Below are positions 23,501 through 34,610 of a DNA stretch of 64,000 nucleotides, one piece after another (the first letter of the stretch is position 1; every line of letters starts with the position of its first letter). The stretch lies in contig KV748180.1 of the NCBI GenBank assembly GCA_001692895.1, positions 609,788-673,787 on the forward strand. The letters run 5' to 3'. The DNA comes from Cenococcum geophilum 1.58 (Eukaryota > Ascomycota > Dothideomycetes > Gloniales > Gloniaceae). The notes beneath the pieces are model-generated. The model saw only the letters and a list, made by a program, of their open reading frames with translations, had not been told where the DNA came from and did not search any database. Made by a program: the position numbers and the translations under genes.

Positions 23501-26500
23501 TCTTTATTAATTGCGTAAATAGTTTAATATTCTTTAACTACTGCGCTATAAACCTTCTACAGTAATTATAAAACCCTAGGAATAATCTTAACTGCGTAAC
23601 GTTCTCCGGTTCTTACTAATTTACTATAGCCTTAATCTTCTTTAGATCTATACTAAGTTGGCCTAGTTTAATAATAAATCCTATAAAATTGGTCTTCCTA
23701 GTAAAGAACTCGTATTTTTTAATTACTACTAGCATCTATTCTTTCTATAGTCTCTTTAAGACCTATTTAACGTATTCTCCGTATTCTTCCTTAGTTATTA
23801 AGTAGATAATAATGTCGTTAAGATATACCAAAACAAATTTATCTAAGTATTCTCTTAATATATTGTTAATACGCTTCTAGAACGTTGCTAGTGCGTTTAT
23901 AAGCCTGAATTGTATAACTAATAGTTTATATAGTCCTTCTTTTAACCTAAAGGCTACCTTCTATTCGTCGCCTTCCTTAATCCTAATCTAATAGTACGCC
24001 TATCTTAGATTTATTTTTATAAAGATTTACACGTTACCTATCCTATCTTAGATCTTGCTAATTAAGGGTAAAGGATACCTATCCTTCCTGGTAATACTAT
24101 TTAACTATCTATAGTTAATATACAGCCTTAGTTTGCTATTCTTTTTTAGTATAAATAGTACTGGATAACCTGCTAATAATTGTAATAGTCTAATATATCC
24201 CTTTTATAAATTCTCTTAAATAAACTCTTTTAATGCTCTACCTTCTTCTTTAGTAAGCTTATAGATTGAAAAGAACTTTAGACTTATTTCTAGTTCTAAC
24301 TCTATCTTATAGTCCCATACTATATAATCTAACAGCTTCTCGCTTTCTAGTGACTATAGTTTTTTACCGTACTTATAGTATCTTTTTAGTATATAACTTA
24401 AGCCTCGCTTAGTCTTATTATATATCGCTCCAACTTAATACTATACTAACTTAGCTTGTTGTTATATCTTGCGGCGTTAAGTATCTCTAATATCGACCTA
24501 ACCCGTAATCCAATTAATCTTTAGGTTATATTCCTATAACTAAGGTATCCCTAATGCTGCCTCATCCCGTCCTAATAGTAGGATATTAAAAGATATCTTA
24601 ATTTGTCTCCCTTTAATGGTTATTTAAATAGGTCCTATTTTAAGATTAATAATCCCTCCTTCGTAGGCTATTAGATCTCCTAAAATTATAACTAATAGGT
24701 AAGATTACTCCTTCTGTCTATAAGGTAGTCCCATTTTTTAAACTGCTACTAGTAAGATATAGTTCCGCGTTACTCTACTATCTATTAGCGCTTTAAACTG
24801 CTAATCTTGCTATTTAACTTATAAATTTAGGTGTTGTCCTTAAATTCCTTTAAGGGTTTAAGGCTTTATTACTAGCTCCCTTTAGTTCTATAGGCCTCTA
24901 CTTTTCCTAACTATTAGCTGCTTAATCCTTATATACTTAGCTTACTCTTTAGCTAATACCTAGTTCGCTTTTTGTCCTCTATATACTATAGATACGTATT
25001 CTTTAGGCATTTCTACTACTATCGTCTGTCTAAGTATTCTTCTATAAGGAATCTTCCTAGTTAAAGTATTAAGTTGCCTAACTCCTAAACTTCTGCTAAA
25101 TACTAGCCGTATATATACTTAGCATTCCTATATTATTGCTTATCTATTATCTAATATATCCTTATAGGGTATTTCCAATTCTTTTCTTTCGGATTCTGGT
25201 GCATTTTATATATGTCGTCTATGTATACAATCTATAATAGCGTGTAGTGTGCTAGGTGCTTTAGGTTAACTCTTGGCTTGTCTTTATCCCTAAGTTTAAA
25301 CCTTTATTATGCTGATCTAAACGTTATAACTTTATTCGCAGGTACTAAGATACGCCTTTTACTTCTCTAGTCCTCTAAACATTCCTCTAGATCCTTTAAT
25401 GTTATAATTAAGGCTCCTTTAATATAAGTTATAGCCTTTTCTATAATTGGGTGGTCCTGGATAACTCTTTTATCTAACTATATATAGAAATCTTCCTACT
25501 TATTGTTGTGTTGTTACCTATACTACTTTTAGTATAGCTGCTAGAGTGTATATAGTTTGTCCGTAAGGAAGTATCTTCTTATTACTGCGTTGTAATAGCC
25601 TTTTATATATTATTCTTTAAACCTAGTAAGAATCCCTAGATCCTCTTTATTTTTTAGTTTAGTAAGCTACTTAGCTCTTAATATGCCTACCCTAGGCCTA
25701 TTAGTAATTCTTTATACTAGTGCTCTATCCTTTATACGTCCTAATATACTAAATCTCTTATTTAGTTTCTATTCTTGCTATGCGATAATTCTTTGCCTAA
25801 ATTCTTCTATAGTTTCTTTTAGTTTGCGTCTTACTAATAGATCCTTAAAGTCTTCTTACTTCTTAATCTTAGTATTAACTTTTTAATCTTTAGTCTAAAC
25901 ACTATATTCTACTGGTAAGTCCTCTAGGTCTATATGTCTGTCTCCTAGTTTGGTTACTGTTTGTATTGCAGATTCTCTAATCTATAAAGAAGCTCCTTAC
26001 CTCTTATCTATAGGTATCCTAATTCGTACCCCGAATTCTTAACCCCTTAAATTCTGTAATCCTAAGCTCGCTTTTAACTTAAGCTTAGCTCCTACCTTAG
26101 TTTAACTAGGCTTACTTAGTATTCTTATCTCATCTTAAGAGTCTTAAATCTCACTTATTTTATCTTAAGAGTCTTATACCTATAGGAAACTTCGTCCTAA
26201 GCTTATTTATATATTACTAAACTAAGCCGTTGCTCTGCTTTATCGGTTATTATCTATTATAGGTCCTTAAGCTTACCTTATCTCGTCTTAAGAATCTTGG
26301 TTATCTCTTATCTCATCTTAAGAATCTTAAGCCTGTGGCCTTTTGCCTTTATTAAGTGCCGAAGTGGTTTATTATCCTACTTCTCTTACGTCTCGCGAAG
26401 CGATAGATATTATGTCTAGTGGGGTCTTAATCCCTACTAATGTTCCCTATTCTATAGTGGAATTATCCTCTACCTTTAGTGTAATATTTCTAATAGCTGC

Positions 26501-27862
26501 GTGTTTCTAGTAAACCGCTCTTATTACCTTATCGTTACGAAATATTTCGCCTATGTTAAATTTATCGTCCTTAATATCTGATCTGCGAACTGGTTTATTA
26601 GTTCCTCTATATCCTATAGGTGCTAGCTCCTATAGCTAGTAGCTTACGCCATACTTAGCGTTCTTATAAATTTAGTATATATTATTATAACAAAATATAA
26701 AACTTTTAATTAAATATTCCTTTGTTCCTCGTAGTATATTATTATCCATCTATACGTATATATTGTCTACTATTAGTCTAGTTCCCTTTATTATATAGTA
26801 CTTCTAACTATCTTTATAATCCCTTATAAAGTAACCCTATTTTCCGTAATTTATATAAGCTCCTTCTCTAAACTATCTTTTTTACTATAGAGTCCGCCTA
26901 AACGCCTTCTGCTGCTAAGATCCCTAGTTTGGCCTCTACTCTTTAGACCTTTAATTACTTAATCCTTATCCTCTAGGTTTCTACGGTTTTTTACTTTATC
27001 TTTTATAGGCTTCTTTAGTACCACTTAGGTCTATTAGCTCTGCGCTATACTATAGTTTTTAACTTAGCTTTAGTTATTGTGTACTCTGCGCCTTATATAA
27101 CTATAGAACTCTATCTTAGCCCCTCTTAGCCTATTCCCTTTAGTAGATCCGGTTATTAATCTTAATTACTTAATTTATTAATTCCCTTAGGGTGTCCGCA
27201 TCTTCTATTAGGATAATTACGTCCTAGACTTTAGCCTTAAGTCCCTATTTATACTGTGCTATAAGCGCCCTATTATTCCACTTAACTTATATTACTAACG
27301 TCTAGAACTGCGTTGTATACTTAATTGCTAAGGTTTATTACGTAATATCTTGGAGTTTTCTTTTTACCGTGGTTACTGCCTCTAGGTTTCTAAATATTTG
27401 TGTAAGTTACTCCACGAATCTATTCTAGCTTAAGAATATAAACCGTACCTCTTAGTTTATAGTCGTTATTCCATTTACTTAGATTTCTATAAGGTAAGGC
27501 TTAAACTATTTAAGTGCTCTTCCTGTTAAGAATAATCCCGCGTACGCTATTTAATTTATAGGTATTGCTAGCTTAGCTCCTTCTTGCGTGACCTTAAAGT
27601 GCATTTACATAAGGAATCCTTTAAGCTTTAATCTCTCTCCTAAGTATCTTTTAATTGATAGTAACTTAACCTTTACTACACCTATCCCGTTAATCCTATT
27701 TTCTAACATCACATTATTTTCTATTAGCTAGTCAACTATCTCTTATAGCTGTCCGACCGTTATAGGTTGCTATAAGTTAGTGTCTGCTATACTGGTGTTG
27801 TTACCTAACCTTAAAGTAGTTGCTGCCGTTAATGGCGTTATGGTGGCTGCTTTTAGTGGCAT
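20526..27862 (-). pseudogene. Gypsy-B gag-pol polyprotein (gag, PR, RT, RNase H, integrase)
   Basis: Gag begins at a minus-strand ATG (27862) as MPLKAATITPL and holds GLFLTGRALK*FKPYL, the retrotransposon gag core (about 27540). RT carries FIKINLR*AYY*IRIKEGDE (about 23975) and LDKFVLVYLNDIIIY (about 23815-23860), the YLDD box now YLND. RNase H-type sequence follows. The integrase core shows ILDRDLRF (about 22340) and TDG*TERLN (about 22250). Near the C-terminus, KKLDYVRLGPFKII (about 21560) precedes the last domain. RIP stops occur throughout. The coding path is interrupted at 21606-21874 by the solo LTR. The plus-strand frame at 25683-25886 is a shadow. Protease is assumed from position only. 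Confidence 0.92.
21606..21874 (-). mobile_element. Copia solo LTR (269 bp) inside gypsy-B copy 2
   Basis: The reverse complement aligns with the copia 3' LTR at 3227-3474. Edges are fixed by the uninterrupted gypsy-B copy 3 near 34310 and by the 5-bp duplication gttat (21601-21605 and 21875-21879). Only one LTR is present, so it is either a solo LTR left by LTR-LTR recombination or the remains of a deleted element. It keeps many CpG sites and a run of nine C (21742-21750). Confidence 0.93.
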
Positions 27863-27907
27863 GTTGTCCGACCTATTATTATTAATACTATAACTAGGTA
27901 GTAATTG

Positions 27908-28333
27908 TGTAACAGAACCTTGTAGTAAGAACTACAATGGGTCCTATTATTAGGCTAGGTGTATAGGAAATATAAGTAACAATTGTCGACAAGTAATAAT
28001 AACTGGTGGAGTGGTTGCCTAATAGATTAACTCTAATTATATTCTAAGAATTACTATAAGGAAGGAACTATCTAGGTAGGGACTAAGGGTCCTTAAATAC
28101 ACAACCGTACTCCTATAAAATCCTTCTTATACGTAATATACGTCTTATACGTAAGGTATGTAAGTTCCTCCCATTCCTCTTGTTTAATACGTAGCATATT
28201 ATATAACCTTGGTTACTATTCCTCGTCATATAGTTCTATCGGCTCTATCCTAAACCGTACCTAAATTAACCAACTAGCTTCTTCCGTCTCTTCTCCAAGT
28301 AGTTATAACATCGTACTTAAAGCGTCTGTAACA
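27908..28333 (-). mobile_element. Gypsy-B copy 2, 5' LTR (right, 426 bp)
   Basis: Starts tgtaacagaac, ends gcgtctgtaaca. Ends are TGTAACA..TGTAACA on the plus strand. It is followed by the target duplication ctagc (28334-28338) and then by gypsy-A sequence. Confidence 0.96.
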
Positions 28334-29215
28334 CTAGCCGTAAGCTAGACTATAAAATAGCAGGACTGTATAAGATTTTTAATAAAGTAGGTAATTTGTA
28401 TAAGGTTAAGCTCCTAGACTTAATTAAAGTTTACCCTATTTTCTTACTAGATAAGCTATAGAAAGCTATAAATAACCTACTACCTAGATAAAAGAATAAA
28501 CCTCCCCTACTAATTTAAGTTAATGGCGATAATAAATAGGAAATTAAAGAAATGCTAGCTTGTAAACTTGTAAAGGGAACGTTAAAGTATTATCCCTTGC
28601 ACCGATAATAACGTCCTATAAAATGTGGCCCGTTCGCACTAATTATATATAGGCGGTCAGTCGTTCTGCCGCATTACTATAGCTTTTAAATAAAGTTATA
28701 AACATTGAAATATTGGTGTATATTGTATATAGAGCCTTATTCTTTGGAGTTGAGTCGATCTACGTGCTCCTGCCAACACGGGCCGTCTTTACAATAGTAT
28801 TCAACAGAGTTTATGGCGCGGGAAAGTTGATATTCTTAATATGCGTGCACGGGCCACATTTTATAGGACCCTATTAGTGCAAGGGATATTAGTTAGAAAG
28901 GATATAACCTAGACTCCACTTAGTACCCTATATAGAACTTTATAGGTAGTCCCTATAAGCTCTAAAAGTTTTATAACTGTTACCCTAATAAACCTAGATA
29001 GCTAAAGTACCTAGATAAGTAGATAGAATGCTAGTATAATAAAGATAATAAGCTACTAGAAGAATATAAGGACAAAAACGCCTTAGAAATTTCTTAGTTA
29101 TATAAGGTATTAAGATATCTAGGAACTTTAACCGGCGGTTAAAGTTATCTAATTAGTTAGATTCTCTTACTAAGACTTTTAGCAATAAAGCCTAAGGGCA
29201 GGCTTTTTTAGAGGG
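28334..29215 (+). pseudogene. Gypsy-A gag-pol, 3' part (integrase C-terminus, chromo region)
   Basis: This continues the frame cut at 20099: the join gives RPSC*KLDY-type sequence, and AGLYKIFNKVGNLYKVKLLD then VYPIFLLDKL follow. That is the conserved segment after the integrase core in chromo-type gypsy elements. A MITE interrupts it at 28594-28885. After the MITE the remainder runs to the polypurine tract at 29211-29219. The same segment occurs inverted at 32100-32786 in gypsy-A copy 2, without the MITE. Confidence 0.9.
28594..28885. mobile_element. MITE (292 bp) with about 38-bp terminal inverted repeats
   Basis: Left end reads cccttgcaccgataataacg then tcctataaaatgtggcccg. The reverse complement of the right end reads cccttgcactaatagggtcc then tataaaatgtggcccg. 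Gypsy-A copy 2 has no such insertion at the equivalent site, which fixes the edges. It has no coding capacity. It keeps many CA/TG dinucleotides, so it looks less RIP-affected than its host and may be a later insertion. The flanks are AT-rich and the target duplication could not be fixed. Confidence 0.88.
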
Positions 29216-29219
29216 GGGG
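29211..29219 (+). promoter_or_regulatory. Gypsy-A polypurine tract
   Basis: The run gaggggggg lies immediately before the 3' LTR (29223). That is the expected place for the plus-strand primer of LTR retrotransposon replication. Gypsy-A copy 2 keeps the complement as a C-run at 32101-32110. Confidence 0.8.
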
Positions 29220-29222
29220 TAA

Positions 29223-29487
29223 TGTTACGGCACTGGCAGAACTGGTAGAACTAGCAGAACTTGGCAGAACTTGGTAAAACTTCGCACCGGCAAGTTGCCA
29301 TAGATTGCTATAGATTGCCGCATATTGCGATCACGTGACGCGAAGATCTTATAAAACACTAAACGGCGGTGCCCTTCTTCTCCTTTCCTTTCCCTAGCTT
29401 TAGATTCTTGTTTATAGACAATCTAATTATACAGGCTTGCGCGACCCTTTTGCCGTACTTATGTCTTAATTAACTAAGTCGCTAATA
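29223..29487 (+). mobile_element. Gypsy-A copy 1, 3' LTR (265 bp)
   Basis: Starts tgttacggcactgg, ends gtcgctaata (aca converted to ata). It aligns with 14920-15184. It retains more GC than the 5' LTR, so the two LTRs were mutated unequally. The duplication tatat follows at 29488-29492. Confidence 0.95.
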
Positions 29488-29976
29488 TATATAGCCGTCT
29501 ACTTTAGGATTAATTAACTATAGAAGAACATAGAACTCCGGCTACTTAACTATCTAAAATAGTAAGTTTTATATAATAATTAATGTAATAAGGGCCTTAT
29601 TAATAACTTCCTTATTTAGAACTGCTTAGAGTACTTCTAAATCTAGCTCTTTTATCTCGTTTTAAGACAACGCTTTAAGGTAAAGATCTTTTAATTAATC
29701 CTATATTACTTCTTTTGTACAACTAGTTTTAGGCTTAATTATAATGCCATGCTTTAATACTAAGTGGTTTTAAAAGTTAGAAGTCAACTATGTAGTATAT
29801 AGCTCTGTATAGTGTTTACAATAGAATAAAAGATAGGCTTTTTTATTTCGTACGGGCTTATTATTACTTAGTGGACGGGTATACTCCTATATTGAAAGAG
29901 CTGAGCGACCTCTTGTATTTTTTGATTTAGAGGTATTAATAGAGTTAAGAGCTTCTGATTCCACTTCTGAAGCCAT
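29488..29976 (-). pseudogene. hAT transposase, N-terminal part (BED-type zinc finger)
   Basis: The minus-strand ATG at 29976-29974 opens MASEVESEALNSINTSKSKN. A BED-finger-like segment follows, FYCKHYTELYTT, then NHLVLKHG, with the Cys/His spacing C-x2-(C to Y)...H-x4-H. NEIKELDLEVL*AVLN and NPKVDGYITTAYLEV lead to the break at 29493, where gypsy-A entered; the frame resumes at 14914. The open frame on the same strand at 29868-30077 is a shadow of this reading. Stops are TAG/TAA of RIP type. In life the protein would cut and join hAT ends in the nucleus. Confidence 0.85.
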
Positions 29977-30079
29977 ATTTTATACGATAATAATAAGGAA
30001 GAAGGTAACTGAAAATTTATTTGGGGTATGCCAAGACTTATCGCGATAAGGCTTATCCAAAACCACACTGCGTCCAAGG

Positions 30080-30730
30080 GCTACGGCCCGACCCGGAGAC
30101 TCTCCGGCTGTCAGCCTGAGGGCTGCCGAGACTAAACCGCAGGCGGTTGTCTCTTATTAAGCTACGGCTTACCTTAAAAGCTTCGGCTTAGAGATCCTAT
30201 GTGATCTCGCAAGCTACTGCTTGCTTCAAGAGCTACGGCTTAAAGATTGTACGTAATTATCTTTCTGTAAGGCTTCGGTCGCTCCAAGAGCTCCAGCTTG
30301 CATTAAGAGCTACAGCTTGCCTAAGAGAATGGCGGCGGCTTAAAGATCCTACGTGATCGACCTGGAGACTCCGGTTATTAGCCAAGGGGCTGCTAAGACT
30401 TAACCGTACGGTTGTCTCTTCCTAAGCTACGGCTTAGACTTGCCGATACAACTCCGTTACAACAGTGTAATTCAGAAGGAAGGAAACACGCGTATAAGCT
30501 ATTTAGCCATCACTTCCTTATACAAACTGGTTGCGCGGGCGGGGGAAGGCAATTAAGACGTTAGTCAAAGGAGCATAAAAGAGCTATAGCTTGCCCAAAA
30601 GATATGGCAGCAGCTTAAAGATCTTACGCGATTAAGCCGGCTCCAAGTAGAGACTATCTGGCTGTCGGCCATAGAGCTGTCGAGACTTAATCGCAGGCGA
30701 TTGTCTCCAAGACTGATTGTATACGATTAA
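30080..30730. repeat. Palindrome-rich region (probable hAT subterminal repeats)
   Basis: Short near-palindromes such as aagctacggctt and gatcctacgtgatc recur every 25-35 bp. Three longer modules of about 55-60 bp start with ggagac or gagac and end with gtctc (30094-30153, 30364-30418, 30649-30708). Each contains a palindrome such as aaccgcaggcggtt. No protein frame is visible. The position just upstream of the hAT start suggests subterminal transposase-binding repeats, which is inference. It is not a CRISPR array: spacing and unit sequence are irregular. Confidence 0.6.
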
Positions 30731-31081
30731 GTCTTACCCTACCAGCAGACGCTTTTTTTCTACCTAAATTAGACCTTTTTTCCCACTGGGTTTTGGTCAT
30801 AGGTTAAGGTTTTTATCGAGGCCGCTTGGCTCCCTATTTCCTATTTCCCTGCACGAGTAAAGCTTCGACGCTGCTCATTTTTCTATACATAGAAATCAAT
30901 CTATTGGGTATAACGTAGGTTATGGGGTTTTGACCGAAACCCTAGTTTTGACCGATTTGAACACCAAAATGCTACTAAATGTTAACTTGGTGGCAAAACG
31001 CTGATAAAACCTATTAAAAATTATCGCATTATTTTAGGAAGTCTTGAAGCCATAAATATATATAATACAGTCTATATTAAG
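30731..31081. other. Non-coding, weakly RIP-affected stretch
   Basis: No gene found. Two close direct copies of the motif ttttgaccgatt/ttttgaccgaaa lie at 30932-30962. CA/TG dinucleotides are common here compared with the flanks. It may contain the hAT right terminus and the 3' terminus of the transposon to the right, but I could not define terminal repeats. Confidence 0.4.
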
Positions 31082-31880
31082 TCGGCCTTTAGTGTTCTAG
31101 AGCTTAATTGGCTAGTTGATCGGTCCCTAAAGGTCGCTAATTGACTTAACGTCCTTATCTGAGGACTCCTCGTTATCTAGATCGCTTATATTATCGTCCT
31201 CCTGCCCTTGCTAAGTGTCCTCTAGTAAAGCAGCTCCTTCTGCTCCCTTATTAGCCGTATCTTAAAGTTGCTTAATAAGAGCCGCAGTAGCGGCAATAGC
31301 AATAATAGAGTCCTCCGCCCGCTTCTAGAGCTCTTCCGCAGCTAACTGTTTTAATAACGCATAATTAGCTACTATTTAAGCCGCTATTCGAGCTTCTTTA
31401 GTGTTCTTTTTGCGAGGTATATTTGCGGCGGTAAGAGAGTTCTTCTGCGCCTTACTTGCCACCTTTACTGCCTCCGCTGCCTCTCGGTGGTGTTCCCTAG
31501 CTAGCTTTCTTATATTAGCAGCCTTTTTCCTAGCTACCTTTCTGGCGTTAATTTGTTTCCTAATAAGTGCTACTACTACCTAACGATCCCCCTTAAGCTG
31601 TTCCTTAACAAGCCTGGCTTACTCTTTAGCCTTATTAGCGGCGCACTTAGCAGCAGTAAGCTCCCTTACTACCTCTAGTATAAGAACCGACTCGGTAGAA
31701 ATTACAGTCCGTTTTCACTTCTTTTTAGCCTTCCTTTCCTTAGTATATTGCCGAAGTTTATTATTCTTAGCCTGTATAATCTCTAAGCCGTCCTTCAGGG
31801 ATTATAGGTGCTGTATTAGCTTTAAAACTACTACCTCTATTGTCTTTGGTGCGGTTTCTAGATAAAGGATTGTACGCGCG
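31082..31880 (-). pseudogene. Probable pogo/Fot1-type transposase, C-terminal region
   Basis: A minus-strand frame reads TPKTIEVVVLKLIQHL near its start. It goes on with a long Ala/Lys/Arg-rich, coiled-coil-like segment (NNKLRQYTKERKAKKK, REHHREAAEAVKVASKAQK). It ends in an acidic tail (DNISDLDNEESSDKDVKS) and a stop near 31082. The TPKT motif followed by a basic coiled coil is typical of the region after the DDE domain in fungal pogo-family transposases. The catalytic domain is not present: gypsy-A copy 2 begins at 31885. The plus-strand frame 31401-31583 is a shadow. An alternative is the C-terminus of some other coiled-coil protein. Confidence 0.5.
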
Positions 31881-31884
31881 TATT

Positions 31885-32099
31885 TGTTAGCGACTTAGTT
31901 AATCGAGGCACGAGCACGGCAAAAGGGACGCGTAAGCCTATACGAATGGTAGTCTATAAACGAGGATCTAAAGCTAGAGAAAGGAAAGGAAAAGAAGAGC
32001 AGCGCCGGCCAAAGTAGGGTTCTTTTATGCGGTCCTCTAGTCACGTGACTACAAAGTTCTGCCAAGTTCTGCCAACTAAGTTCTGCCAGTGCCGTAACA
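31885..32099 (-). mobile_element. Gypsy-A copy 2, 3' LTR (215 bp)
   Basis: Runs from tgttagcgacttag to gtgccgtaaca on the plus strand. It is shorter than the 265-bp LTRs of copy 1. It keeps tcacgtgac and repeated ttctgcca units and is less converted than copy 1. Confidence 0.85.
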
Positions 32100-32786
32100 T
32101 TCCCCCCCCCTTAGTAAAGCCTGCCCTTAGGCTTTGTGTCCATATTATACCTATAAGGCGTTCTTATCCTTACATTCTTCTAATAGCTTATTGTCTTCAT
32201 TATACTAGCACTTTATCTACTCATCTAGGTACTTTAAGGGTCCTAGTTTATTAGGGTAACGGCTATAAAATTTTTAAAGCTTATAGGGACTGCTAATAAA
32301 GTTCTATATAGGGTACTAGGTAGGATATAGATTATAGCCTTTTTAACTAACGCGGTACTTTAGCGTTTTCCTTACTAATTTATAGGCTAGTATTTCTTTA
32401 ATTTCCTATTTATTATCGCTATTAACTTAAATTGGTAGGGGAGATTTATTCTTTTATCTAAGTAATAGGTTATTTACGGCTTTTTATAGCTTATTTAGTA
32501 AGAAAATAGAATAAACCTTAATTAAATCTAGGAGCTTTACTTTATATAAGTTGCCTATTTTCTTAAGGACCTAATATAGTCCTACTATCTAATAGTCTAG
32601 CTTATAACTGGGCCGTTTTGTCTTCTAGTTCTTTATTATAACCTAAACTATATTACTTACGGTAAAGTCGGGCTCGCGCCTATACTTATTCGCCTGCTAT
32701 TCTATTAATTTTTAGGCCTTTTTTAGATTTATATAAGCTACCGTCTAGGCTTCCTCTAAGCGCTTAGCGTACTACTAGGCTTTGTT
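31885..32786 (-). mobile_element. Gypsy-A copy 2, 3' fragment with LTR
   Basis: The reverse complement matches the 3' end of gypsy-A copy 1: integrase C-terminus (RPS*KLDY type), polypurine tract as a C-run at 32101-32110, then the LTR. It lacks the MITE. It is cut at 32786 by gypsy-B copy 3; its 5' remainder is not in the window. The 5 bp before the LTR (31880-31884, gtatt) would be its target duplication. The plus-strand frame at 32027-32254 is a shadow. Confidence 0.9.
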
Positions 32787-33212
32787 TATAACGGAACCTT
32801 ATAGTAGGAACTACGGTAGGCTTATTATTAGGCTAGGTATATAGGAAATATAAATATAAAAGTTAACAACGTAATAATAACTGGTGGAGTGGTTGCCTAA
32901 TAGATTAACTCTAATTGTATTCTAAGAATTACTATAAGAAAGGAATTATCTAGGTAGGGACTAAGGGTCCTTAAATACACAACTATACTCCTATAAAATC
33001 CTTCTTATACGTAATATATATACACTCTATCTACTTTATTACGGATTATATAGATCCTATAAATTATATAGATTATATTATATAACCTTGGTTACTATTC
33101 CTTATTATATAGTTCTACTAGTTCTATTCTAGACCGTACCTAAATTAACTAACTAGCTTCTTCTAACTCCTCTCTAAGTAGTTATAATATTATACTTAAA
33201 GCGTCCGTAATA
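32787..33212 (-). mobile_element. Gypsy-B copy 3, 3' LTR (426 bp)
   Basis: Same length and ends as the other LTRs (tataacgg..gcgtccgtaata). Its sequence is closest to the copy 1 LTR: both share aggcttattatt and aaatataaaagttaacaacg where copy 2 differs. Confidence 0.92.
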
Positions 33213-34610
33213 CTATCTCCTTCCTCTTTATCTTCGTTCTTAAAGATCTCTAATATCTCTAAGTTGTTTATTAGAGGTGTAATATCCGTCTAATTAATTT
33301 AGTTAATATTATTACTTATTATACTTAAAGCAATTTCTTCTTCTTTAACCGCTCGTCGCGTTCGTACTATTGCTGTAATATTATCTCTTAGTAAGATTAT
33401 GCCGTCTCTATATTCTCGCTGTTTAAAAGAGGGGTTAGTTTATATTATATTAGTAAACCCATCTTTGTAATAACTGTCCTCTTACTTAAAGTATACTAAA
33501 GTAAATATTTATTCGTCCTGTAATGTTCGCTTTATCTTTAATGCCAAATATACGCGACCTATTACTCTTAATAGTCGTCTAATTCCCTAATTAATTTATC
33601 TTAGGGTTTTATATTTAATCTACTGCTATAAAGTTAGATAATAAGCTATCTATTACTCTAGCGAAGTTACGCCATTTTTATAACGCAGAATAGGAGGCTG
33701 CTAATGCTTAGCAACGGGCCCTTAAGTCTTATCTTATGGCATCCGCTTAGTTAATCTATCTTAAGAAGAAATATAAAAAGGTTTATTCTAAGAAGTAGAA
33801 ACTTATAAAATAAGGTTTATAGGAACTTAATAATAAAAAAACGGACTCTTTTCTAATAGAGAAGGAAATAGATCTAAGTAGCTTAGCAACTGCTCTTCTT
33901 AGGTCCCCCTTAGGTAACTTATTTTTTAGTAATCCTTTTTTATTAATACTACCTAACCTAATCTCTTTTAATACTCCTATACCTTTCCTATAGCGTTCTT
34001 TAAATTTTCTAGTAGTTCCTAAGTAGTCTCAGTATAGCCTATCTACTTAACCTTATACTATATTTCGTTGTTAATATCCTTATAGCTAACGATCTTTAAA
34101 ACTTACTATTTATTCTCTTTCTATCCTCTATATATGTCTGCCTTATAGACTAATAGCTTAATATTCCCGTATGCTAGCTTTAGTATTATAATGTGCTATA
34201 TAGGGTAGATCTTTATTTTAGCTAGTAGGTTTAACTTAAATATAACCGGTAAAATCCTTTATATAATTTTAAAAGGTCCTAGTTTAACATAGTCTAATTT
34301 CTTACTTAGTTGTTAGCTTTTAAAATTTTTATATAGTAACTACACTTTATCTCCCTCCTTAAGATCTGGTCCCTTAGATCTCTTAGTATTATAGTACTTT
34401 TTTATTCTCTTTTATACTTTTTTTACTAATTCTATAAGGTCTATATAAAGATTTATTAACGTCTTTATTCTTTCTTTAGCTATACCACTTATTTTCTTTA
34501 CTTATTATAGTAATAATAATATTCTTAGCTTATATCCGTAATTCGCCTTAAATAGTAATATGCCTATCCCTTCTTATGGTGTTATATTATATATAAACTA
34601 TATAACTAGT
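32787..34610 (-). mobile_element. Gypsy-B copy 3, truncated (3' LTR plus pol C-terminus)
   Basis: It matches 20100-22175 of copy 2 without the solo LTR, so it preserves the empty site near 34310. The match stops sharply at about 34610 (after tataactagt). The remaining three quarters of the element does not appear anywhere to the right in this window. Either a large insertion or a rearrangement lies at 34611. Confidence 0.9.

Larger units (their letters stand above)
20100..28333 (-). mobile_element. Gypsy-B copy 2, complete LTR retrotransposon (8.2 kb)
   Basis: Two 426-bp LTRs bracket the element and the duplication ctagc is intact at 20095-20099 and 28334-28338. Internal coding reads on the minus strand. 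A 269-bp copia solo LTR sits inside, so the element itself was about 7.96 kb. It is the reference copy for the partial copies at 3480-14345 and 32787-34610. Confidence 0.97.
14920..29487 (+). mobile_element. Gypsy-A copy 1 (LTR to LTR, carries nested insertions)
   Basis: Both 265-bp LTRs are present and the element is flanked by tatat at 14915-14919 and 29488-29492. Removing gypsy-B copy 2 and its 5-bp duplication leaves about 6.3 kb, or about 6.0 kb without the MITE, a normal size for a chromo-type gypsy element. A polypurine tract (gaggggggg, 29211-29219) sits just before the 3' LTR. Coding strand is plus. Ambiguous bases (N) cluster at 15606-15658. Confidence 0.95.

Noticed and set aside
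29868..30077. Minus-strand 69-codon open frame as a small membrane protein
   Set aside because: It overlaps, in another frame of the same strand, the hAT transposase N-terminus, which has a clear BED finger and continues downstream.
30080..30730. CRISPR-like array
   Set aside because: Units are short imperfect palindromes at irregular spacing in a fungal genome, with no uniform repeat-spacer pattern.
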